Below are positions 1 through 5,318 of a stretch of 17,788 nt of DNA, one piece after another. Numbering within the stretch: position 1 is the stretch's first letter; the number at the start of each line of letters is the position of its first letter. The notes under the pieces are model-generated. The model saw only the letters and a list, made by a program, of their open reading frames with translations, searched no databases and had not been told where the DNA came from. The DNA comes from JAWXVE01 sp044425555 (GTDB lineage Bacteria > Bacillota > Clostridia > Lachnospirales > Lachnospiraceae). The position numbers and the translations under genes were made by a program. The DNA is taken from positions 1 through 17,788 of the forward strand of contig JAWXVF010000045.1 in NCBI GenBank assembly GCA_044425555.1, in the 5' to 3' direction.

Positions 1-119
1 TCCTCTGTGAATTCCATCATATGGGTTCGCAACTGTTCCATCTTAGGTTCCATGATTCTTTTTAATCCTAAGAAGGTTTCTCGTATGCTCCTAATATCAT
101 TATAGGTAATTCTTGTCAT
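1..119 (-). CDS. LXG-domain T7SS effector, N-terminal fragment (3' end beyond window)
   Basis: This is the first 39 codons of a second LXG protein; the rest lies left of the window. The ATG at 117-119 has an AGGAGG ribosome site 5 bases upstream. The predicted residues (MTRITYNDIRSIRETFLGLK and onward) are identical to the N-terminus of the complete LXG effector at 2006-3757. At nucleotide level only position 99 differs from its counterpart 3737, a silent change in an Asn codon. It follows the YwqI-like and YwqH-like genes with 12 bases between the last stop and this start, the usual chaperone-chaperone-effector order. In LXG proteins this helical N-terminus is the secretion/chaperone-binding part and the C-terminus is the toxin, so the toxic activity of this copy cannot be read here. 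Confidence 0.85.
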   Translation of the reverse strand, partial: MTRITYNDIRSIRETFLGLKRIMEPKMEQLRTHMMEFTE

Positions 120-136
120 CTGTTCCTCCTATTAGT
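1..136. repeat. Direct repeat, left copy (start of LXG gene 2)
   Basis: This matches 3639-3774 at 135 of 136 positions, in the same orientation, with an offset of 3638 bases. The copy contains the first 39 codons of an LXG gene, its ribosome site, and the stop codon of the upstream YwqH-like gene (132-134). The left limit is the window edge, so the true repeat may be longer. The match stops at 136/137. Confidence 0.95.
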
Positions 137-545
137 TAAAAGCTTTTTCTATTTCTCCTATAATCCAAGCAATTGCATCTTGCAATTGTTTCATTAAAAA
201 ATTATATTGTTCTTTTTCACTATTTAATCTTCTCTCTGTATCCACTAATTCATCTGCTAATTCATCTAACAATTCGTAGTATCTTTTTGCTTCTTGATAC
301 GTTGGATTATACTTATCATAGGCATAATGGCTCTGCCGATTACCATACCAGTTATAGGCATACTCATAATCTAATTCTTTTAATGCATACTCTATTATTT
401 TGGCACTTTCTTTTAGAATAGCTATCTTTGCTTTCGCTCGTGCTACTTGTTCAAGCTTCTCTTCTACTTGTAGTAGCTGATTATTCACTACACCTAATTC
501 ACTCTCTTTTTGACTACGTTGTGCATATAATTGTCCATTTGACAT
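132..545 (-). CDS. YwqH/DUF5082-like (Lap2-type) LXG chaperone candidate
   Basis: This is a 137-residue helical protein with no signal peptide or membrane segment. Two long amphipathic stretches (about residues 12-57 and 82-130) flank a central turn with W66-Y67-G68. That layout (coiled coil, WxG turn, coiled coil) and a LEQVARAKAKI-like segment resemble B. subtilis YwqH (DUF5082), which is encoded just before the LXG toxin YwqJ. In T7SSb, such small helical proteins bind the LXG N-terminus and help deliver it to the secretion machine; that role here is inferred. The gene lies between the YwqI-like gene and an LXG gene. Its ribosome site (GGGAG) sits in a 22-base stretch nearly identical to the one before the YwqI-like gene. 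Family assignment is from pattern, not a search. Confidence 0.8.
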   Translation of the reverse strand: MSNGQLYAQRSQKESELGVVNNQLLQVEEKLEQVARAKAKIAILKESAKIIEYALKELDYEYAYNWYGNRQSHYAYDKYNPTYQEAKRYYELLDELADELVDTERRLNSEKEQYNFLMKQLQDAIAWIIGEIEKAFN

Positions 546-564
546 AACAATCTCCCTTCTTGTA
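543..564. repeat. Translation-start repeat, copy A (YwqH-like gene)
   Basis: The start codon and ribosome-site region of the YwqH-like gene (543-564) equals that of the YwqI-like gene (887-908) in 21 of 22 positions; only position 548 versus 892 differs. The coding sequences beyond it are not similar. It provides the GGGAG site used by both small genes. Confidence 0.85.
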
Positions 565-616
565 ACACCTGCAATATTTAGGCTTTATATTACTATTTTT
601 CACACCAATATCTACC

Positions 617-889
617 TCATAACTCCCCTCGCAGTTTATCTGCAAGCGTATGGTCTACTTCCTCAATTGTATTCCCTACCTCATAGAATTTCTCTAGATC
701 ATTCTCTAGAAAAGTTCTATATCTTTCTATTGTAGTATTCAATTCTTCTAATGTTTCCATTATCTGAAGTAAACTAAGAAGATTGCTTTCTACACCTCTA
801 TAATTTGTACCTTGTATTTCACTAATACTTGTTTCCATTTCTCCAAGCCCCTCTTGAAACTTTTTCGTATCTAAATAAATTTTTGCCAT
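617..889 (-). CDS. YwqI/DUF5344-like (Lap1-type) small helical T7SS protein
   Basis: This is a 90-residue soluble, acidic, all-helical protein starting MAKIYLD. I place the start at 889 rather than the upstream in-frame ATG at 919, because GGGAG lies 7 bases before 889 and no site precedes 919. Size, lack of a signal peptide, heptad-like helices and position directly before a YwqH-like gene and an LXG gene match the YwqI/TIGR04197/Lap1 group, WXG100-like partners of LXG effectors. The expected role is to form a targeting complex with the LXG domain together with the YwqH-like neighbour. There is no clear WxG triplet, which is common in this group. It could serve either LXG effector: the metallopeptidase effector lies upstream and the truncated one downstream. 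Confidence 0.75.
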   Translation of the reverse strand: MAKIYLDTKKFQEGLGEMETSISEIQGTNYRGVESNLLSLLQIMETLEELNTTIERYRTFLENDLEKFYEVGNTIEEVDHTLADKLRGEL

Positions 890-908
890 AAGAATCTCCC
901 TTCTTGTA
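887..908. repeat. Translation-start repeat, copy B (YwqI-like gene)
   Basis: This is the partner of 543-564 (21/22 identical, same orientation) and contains the ATG at 887-889 and its GGGAG ribosome site. Its presence supports 889 as the true start of the YwqI-like gene. Confidence 0.85.
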
Positions 909-952
909 GTATTTATCATATTTGCATGTATATAAAATTATCTTTACACGAT

Positions 953-1987
953 CTACTCTGTTACCACCTCAAAAGATAGTAACTCATAAATCTCTTGGGC
1001 TGATTCTTCTGATATGGTGTTAATTAAAGCTATTGCCGAACTATATTCGTTTAATCTCATCTCATAATTCCATCTATCTCCACCAGAAGTTAATTCCCAT
1101 TGATAGAATACATACTGTGGATATTCCTCCCATCTTTGCTCTATCACTGTTGCCTTGATATTAGACTTGATAATTTCTGTGTTATTTATAAAATTCTCAG
1201 GTGGAATTAACCAACCTTTTGTATAAATAATTTCTTCCTTACTGACAGCAAATCCTTGCCACTCCTCACATATAGATAATCTATACCCATGCTCCTCCAT
1301 ATCACCATTTAATCTCACTTCAATTTGTTCATTAGAAAATTCAAATCTATAGGATGTCATACCTGTAATCCATTTAGGCTCATCTTCATCTTCTCTCACA
1401 ATATTCGCTTCTTTAGAACCTGCTAATTCTACAAAGTCTTCTAATTTACTAATAAATATTTCTAGGTCCTCTGGAAAGTCCTCTTCTCCATTATAATTTC
1501 CTGAAATCCATTTCACACTGCCATCTCGAAATTGCAGTGCTAATGTCCACCTTTCTATTCCTATATAATAATCTCCGTCATATGCAGATTCTTCTACTCC
1601 ATATAAATCCGACCAATTTATAACATCATGTTCTCTTAGGATGTTTAAAAGTTGAGTAATACCTTCTTCTGTTAATCTACGATCAAATCTATCTATATCA
1701 ATAGACGATGGCGATACACTTGGGTTTAAAAATAACCCCTTTTCTCCTATATTAATTGCTATATTAGTTTTCATCCACATTCCATCTAAATCTTGTAACT
1801 TAATCTTTATGATGTCCTCCACTACTTGTTCTCCTGTTGCTCTTGGTGCTTTCTCTAACTCAAAAAATTCATATATTTTCATTTCTTCTCCTTCATCTTG
1901 TTCCACTATTTCTTCCTTACGTGTACATCCTGCTAGATTACCTACCAACCATAAGATTGCTATAAGGTATATTCCTTTTATCTTCAT
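953..1987 (-). CDS. Lipoprotein, candidate immunity protein for the LXG metallopeptidase
   Basis: This is a 344-residue protein with a lipoprotein signal: MKIKG, a hydrophobic stretch to residue 20, and lipobox LAGC with Cys21, so it should be anchored on the outer face of the membrane. The acidic linker after Cys21 leads into a mixed alpha/beta domain rich in Trp and Tyr. A segment about residues 104-185 (VINWSDLYG, then RWTLALQFRDGSVKWISGNY) resembles a domain common in Clostridial lipoproteins, which I cannot name. The gene starts 18 bases after the stop of the metallopeptidase effector, with GGGAGG upstream. That is the position of an immunity gene, so immunity is inferred from place, not homology. 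A surface location would fit a toxin acting outside the cytoplasm. The last four residues (VVTE) match those of the effector. Confidence 0.7.
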   Translation of the reverse strand: MKIKGIYLIAILWLVGNLAGCTRKEEIVEQDEGEEMKIYEFFELEKAPRATGEQVVEDIIKIKLQDLDGMWMKTNIAINIGEKGLFLNPSVSPSSIDIDRFDRRLTEEGITQLLNILREHDVINWSDLYGVEESAYDGDYYIGIERWTLALQFRDGSVKWISGNYNGEEDFPEDLEIFISKLEDFVELAGSKEANIVREDEDEPKWITGMTSYRFEFSNEQIEVRLNGDMEEHGYRLSICEEWQGFAVSKEEIIYTKGWLIPPENFINNTEIIKSNIKATVIEQRWEEYPQYVFYQWELTSGGDRWNYEMRLNEYSSAIALINTISEESAQEIYELLSFEVVTE

Positions 1988-2005
1988 CTATCTATAACCT
2001 CCCTC

Positions 2006-3757
2006 TTATTCTGTTACCACATGGCATTCCATTTCTTCAATCAGTTCTAATATAACTTGTTCCGATATAGGTAAGAACTCATGAATACTATTCAATCCAT
2101 CTGTTCTTTCTGGTTCCCCTGTCATATATCTTCCATAATATTCTGCAAAGGATTCTCTATTCGTTAGACGTTCTATAGTCCCATCTGGATATAACCAATA
2201 GGTACTACCATCATTATCATCTGTAAAATGTCCATAATCACTCTTGATGATATTATTAGTGACTCCTCCAAAAATATCTGATGCACTTTCGTTATCTGCT
2301 CCTTGCAACATTAGCTTGATGGTATCAACCAACTCTGTCTGTAAGTTAGATATAGAACTAGGATAGTTGACTTGTTCCACATATTCTTCCATTAAGTTCT
2401 CTAGAATAGCAATTTTATTATCATTTTGTAGTGTCAAATTCCAACTTTTATAAGGCTCTTGATGTATATATATATTATCAATCTCCTTCGAAATCCTATT
2501 CTCTACATCTTGACGATTGGCATCTGATAAAGTCATTCCATTGCTAGCTACATAGGTGTCTGTTACAAATGCTTTATATCCATTCTCCTTCCCATAGTAA
2601 TAATCTATGGCATGTCCTACTTCATGGAAAAAGGTATAATATTGTCCTCTTTTATTTTCTCTATCCTCGGAAACTGGAAACTTAAGGGTATTCCAAAAAT
2701 GATTGAAAACACCAGATTTTTCAGTATTTGTTATTTTAAATTCATCTAAGTATTCTATAAACAAGTTGTAATACGGCTTCTCTGCACCATATGCTAGGAC
2801 TTTAATCCCTATGATATCTTGAATTTCTAATGGTTTCATAAACTTATTGACTTTCTCTAAGTCACTTGCTGGCATCTTTAGTTCGTGCTTTATGACACGT
2901 AATATCTCTTTGATCTTCGTTGGATCACTAATCAGATATTCTCCATACGCCTTATTATAGAAGGTATATTCCCTAGTACAATAAGGCGGTGTAATCATTC
3001 TCTTTGCTAGTTCTTTATAATACTCATACTGATGCCGCTTATCTAGATGAGTCACATTCATGGCACATATTTGATCAGTCGTATATTGTGTAAAATCAGT
3101 GAATTTCCCAATACGAACAAACCACGTATTCTTTATCAAAAAATCTTTGGGATACTCAAAATCTTTTCCACTCGCACCCACTTCTATCTTCGTCTTACAT
3201 GCCTTATTAATATCACTTAAGAGCATATTCGCTTCTTCTAAGCATGTAGTCATATTCGTGTCGAAATCTATTACACGCTCCATGGTCTGTGTTAGATACG
3301 TAGATGATTCATAGAAAGCTTCTTGCAAGGAATCTGAACTTGGCACCCCTCTTGTTACATATTCGCAGTATTCATTTACAAAGGAAATCACTTCCTCATG
3401 TAGACCACTATATTCACTGGATCTAGTCTGCATGGTTCGTTTAATCTCTTCTATGTATTCCACTTCAAATACTGCATTCTCATTCTCATCTACCTCTTCT
3501 TGAAACACTTCCTCATATCTTCTTAATTCTCGATCTATCTGCATCCATACTAATAAAAATGCATACAAGATTCCTCCATGCACTTCTTGTATGTATCTTC
3601 TCATGGCACTTGCAGACTTTCCTTCAAATATATTGGTATCCTCTGTGAATTCCATCATATGGGTTCGCAACTGTTCCATCTTAGGTTCCATGATTCTTTT
3701 TAATCCTAAGAAGGTTTCTCGTATGCTCCTAATATCGTTATAGGTAATTCTTGTCAT
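2006..3757 (-). CDS. LXG-domain T7SS effector with C-terminal HEVGH zinc metallopeptidase
   Basis: This is a 583-residue protein. Residues 1-190 look like an LXG domain: long helices, the FEGKSASAMRRYIQEVHGG signature at 44-62, and no signal peptide. LXG proteins are exported by T7SSb, often against competing bacteria. The C-terminal half carries H378-E-V-G-H382 (bases 2612-2626) followed by AIDYYYG, and a second motif RESFAEYYGRYM at about 534-545. Glu535 or Glu539 of that motif could be the third zinc ligand. This is the layout of gluzincin toxin peptidases such as the lethal-factor-like (ATLF, M34) group. The linker (190-300) is probably a spacer. The ATG at 3757 has AGGAGG 5 bases upstream and overlaps the end of the EssA-like gene by 20 bases, suggesting translational coupling. 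The substrate is unknown. LXG and HExxH calls are firm; the family name of the peptidase is less so. Confidence 0.88.
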   Translation of the reverse strand: MTRITYNDIRSIRETFLGLKRIMEPKMEQLRTHMMEFTEDTNIFEGKSASAMRRYIQEVHGGILYAFLLVWMQIDRELRRYEEVFQEEVDENENAVFEVEYIEEIKRTMQTRSSEYSGLHEEVISFVNEYCEYVTRGVPSSDSLQEAFYESSTYLTQTMERVIDFDTNMTTCLEEANMLLSDINKACKTKIEVGASGKDFEYPKDFLIKNTWFVRIGKFTDFTQYTTDQICAMNVTHLDKRHQYEYYKELAKRMITPPYCTREYTFYNKAYGEYLISDPTKIKEILRVIKHELKMPASDLEKVNKFMKPLEIQDIIGIKVLAYGAEKPYYNLFIEYLDEFKITNTEKSGVFNHFWNTLKFPVSEDRENKRGQYYTFFHEVGHAIDYYYGKENGYKAFVTDTYVASNGMTLSDANRQDVENRISKEIDNIYIHQEPYKSWNLTLQNDNKIAILENLMEEYVEQVNYPSSISNLQTELVDTIKLMLQGADNESASDIFGGVTNNIIKSDYGHFTDDNDGSTYWLYPDGTIERLTNRESFAEYYGRYMTGEPERTDGLNSIHEFLPISEQVILELIEEMECHVVTE

Positions 3758-3774
3758 CTGTTCCTCCTATTAGT
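3639..3774. repeat. Direct repeat, right copy (start of LXG gene 1)
   Basis: This is the partner of 1-136 (135/136). It covers codons 1-39 plus the ribosome site of the complete LXG gene. In another frame it also supplies the C-terminal residues and stop codon of the upstream EssA-like gene. Identity ends at 3774/3775. Confidence 0.95.
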
Positions 3775-4184
3775 GATTGTGGAGTTTTAGTTTGCCCTTT
3801 CCTACCTGTCATACCCTTCTTCCTAAGCTGATAGAGATATCCTAATCCCCCACCTACTACTAGAATCATCAGCAGTACTAAGAATTCAAAATTGAAAATG
3901 TTCTTCTCACTATCTTGTCTATATACGCCATAAGTTTCTACTAATTCTACGGTGAATAATCTTCCCATAATATCTTCTTCTACCTGAGTATTCCTTGTTC
4001 CAATAAAGAGTAATTCTTTATACTTATCATGAGTATCCACCATCTTACGCTGATACTCTAATTGCTCATATTCATCTGTGAATAATGGTATTCCATTAAG
4101 ATCTGTTAATGAAGAATATGTTGTAATTCGTTCTGTTAACACACTAGGGTCTATGATTACTCTAACTTCTTCTGCTTCTCCCAT
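3738..4184 (-). CDS. Single-pass membrane protein, possible EssA-like T7SS component
   Basis: This is a 148-residue protein. I choose the ATG at 4184: the in-frame GTG at 4193 lies inside the AAGGAG ribosome site, which is 8 bases from 4184. It has an acidic soluble N-terminal part (residues 1-95), one membrane helix at about 98-118 (FEFLVLLMILVVGGGLGYLY) and a basic tail beginning RKKGMTGRKG. By the positive-inside rule the tail is cytoplasmic and the N-terminal part outside. Size, single C-terminal helix and place between WXG100 and an LXG gene recall EssA, but EssA usually also has an N-terminal signal helix, which is absent here, so the name is tentative. The last residues (about LIGGTDDKNYL) are read from the 3639-3774 repeat and overlap the effector start by 20 bases. 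The native tail may therefore have been replaced by recombination. Confidence 0.75.
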   Translation of the reverse strand: MGEAEEVRVIIDPSVLTERITTYSSLTDLNGIPLFTDEYEQLEYQRKMVDTHDKYKELLFIGTRNTQVEEDIMGRLFTVELVETYGVYRQDSEKNIFNFEFLVLLMILVVGGGLGYLYQLRKKGMTGRKGQTKTPQSLIGGTDDKNYL

Positions 4185-4210
4185 ACCTTTCACTCCTTCC
4201 TAATAATATA

Positions 4211-4238
4211 CAAACAGCCAGAATCATCTGGCTGTTTG
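4211..4238 (-). terminator. Strong hairpin after the WXG100 gene (terminator or attenuator)
   Basis: This is a perfect 11-bp inverted repeat (CAAACAGCCAG / CTGGCTGTTTG) with a 6-base loop, 27 bases after the WXG100 stop and before the EssA-like gene. On the minus strand it is followed by TATATTATTAG, a broken T-run, so termination would be partial. The likely effect is more WXG100 message than downstream effector message, or 3'-end protection of the WXG100 transcript. Confidence 0.6.
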
Positions 4239-4265
4239 CTTAATACCTATTATTATTTCCTAGAT

Positions 4266-4568
4266 TTACATCATACCGAATTTACTAGCAATCTCTTGGT
4301 CGGTACTCTGCATAATACTTGAAGTCTCTCTTAATTGCTGTGCAATGGTAGTAATTAACTCTGAAGTAGCTGCAAAGCTTGGTTCTAATGATACAAACTG
4401 ATCATAAAACGCTTGACTGCTCTGACCTGACCACTCTTCACACAAGGTGTTAACCATTGTCTTCATTGTAGATACCACTTGATTGAATTCTTCACATCTA
4501 GAATTGAATTCTGATGCCATCCCTTCCATTTGTTCTGGATTCATGCGAATATTACTAATATCTGCCAT
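4266..4568 (-). CDS. WXG100 family protein (EsxA-like)
   Basis: This is a 100-residue protein starting MADISNIRMNPEQ, with the classic W46-S-G48 turn between two helices (about 11-43 and 52-95). The length is exactly that of the family. I choose the start at 4568 because AGGAGG lies 8 bases upstream; the longer frame to 4640 has no such site. WXG100 proteins are secreted as dimers by T7SS and are both substrates and parts of the machine. It ends FGMM. I see no clear C-terminal YxxxD/E export signal. It sits between a Glu-rich lipoprotein and the EssA-like protein and is followed by a strong hairpin, so it may be made in excess over downstream genes. The WXG100 call is secure. Confidence 0.93.
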   Translation of the reverse strand: MADISNIRMNPEQMEGMASEFNSRCEEFNQVVSTMKTMVNTLCEEWSGQSSQAFYDQFVSLEPSFAATSELITTIAQQLRETSSIMQSTDQEIASKFGMM

Positions 4569-4589
4569 GTTCTTCTCCTCCTTCGTTTT

Positions 4590-4595
4590 ATTATA
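4590..4595 (-). promoter_or_regulatory. Possible -10 element before WXG100
   Basis: A TATAAT hexamer occurs 21 bases before the WXG100 ATG in the 78-base gap after the Glu-rich lipoprotein gene. No good -35 is visible at 17 bases, and the untranslated leader would be very short. It may give WXG100 its own transcript, but chance is quite possible in such AT-rich DNA. Confidence 0.25.
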
Positions 4596-4646
4596 TACAA
4601 GGCTTATTAAGCCATTGATACTGATTTCTCTATTCCACAATCTTGA

Positions 4647-5306
4647 TTAATAATTTCTTGCATTCATCATAGTATACGTATCGATTTTCCATTCACCCTC
4701 TAATTTCACCAATAGATATTCCTCTTCATCCTCTACCACATAAAGTTCGCCATAACGCTCTAGGTAATCTACTATGTAGCTCTCATCTCCATCCCATTCT
4801 ACTATATCAATTCCATCTTCCCAAAACATTCCACCAAGATCTTGCGCAAAAGCATAACTAACAAAAAATTTCATTTTCACACTTGCACTTGCCGTATCCT
4901 CTGCAACACTTACTGATAAAATATTAAATTCCATATTATCTAACGAAAACTGATCAATACACTCAATTCCTATTTCCGGCATAAAGACTAATGAGTGTAT
5001 ATCATCGAATTGTGTCAAATCAACATAATTAATACTGGTTTCATTATCATTTTCTTTTAAGCAAGCAAAAAATTCTGATAAAACTTGCAATACCTTTTCC
5101 TCTTCTTCCCCTTTAGATTGCACTTCTACTTGTTCTTCTTCCTCTTCTTCCTCTTGAAGTTGCATTTCTTCTTCCTCTTCTTCCTCTTTGGATTGTACTT
5201 CTACTTGTTCTTCTTCCATAATCGAATTTTTATTACACCCCGTGGTGACAATGCTTGCTACTATCACACATACCATTAATATACTACGTATTAATTTGTT
5301 TTTCAT
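4647..5306 (-). CDS. Glu-rich lipoprotein with NTF2-like C-terminal domain
   Basis: This is a 219-residue lipoprotein: signal helix (residues 5-21), lipobox TTGC with Cys24, then a very acidic low-complexity stretch (31-70) in which EEEQVEVQSK occurs at 31-40 and 56-65, a 25-residue period. The folded part (about 70-215) starts with a helix (VLQVLSEFFACLKEND) and ends LVKLEGEWKIDTYTMM, typical of small NTF2/DUF4878-like lipoprotein domains. The function is unknown. Its place inside the T7SS run, between the EsaA-like lipoprotein and WXG100, suggests an extracytoplasmic accessory role. The ATG at 5306 has AGGAGG upstream overlapping the previous stop region, so it is probably co-translated with the EsaA-like gene. 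Confidence 0.75.
   Translation of the reverse strand: MKNKLIRSILMVCVIVASIVTTGCNKNSIMEEEQVEVQSKEEEEEEEMQLQEEEEEEEQVEVQSKGEEEEKVLQVLSEFFACLKENDNETSINYVDLTQFDDIHSLVFMPEIGIECIDQFSLDNMEFNILSVSVAEDTASASVKMKFFVSYAFAQDLGGMFWEDGIDIVEWDGDESYIVDYLERYGELYVVEDEEEYLLVKLEGEWKIDTYTMMNARNY
5111..5218. repeat. In-frame Glu-rich tandem repeat, 75-bp period
   Basis: Bases 5111-5155 and 5186-5218 share a 75-base period within the Glu-rich lipoprotein gene, encoding two EEEQVEVQSK units separated by a poly-Glu run. The GAA/GAG-rich strand makes slippage and copy-number change plausible. The change would stay in frame because 75 is divisible by three. Confidence 0.8.
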
Positions 5307-5318
5307 TTTTTCATCCTC

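Noticed and set aside
543..908. Short repeats as part of a CRISPR array
   Set aside because: Only two copies, 344 bases apart, each at a gene start; no array of repeats and spacers anywhere in the window.
1..3774. Direct repeats as ends of an insertion sequence or integrative element
   Set aside because: The repeats are coding starts of LXG genes in direct orientation; no transposase, integrase, or terminal inverted repeats are visible.
5085..5279. Plus-strand Phe/Leu-rich small frame resembling a membrane peptide
   Set aside because: It is the reverse complement of Glu codons (TTC/CTT runs) in the Glu-rich lipoprotein gene; an artefact of base composition.
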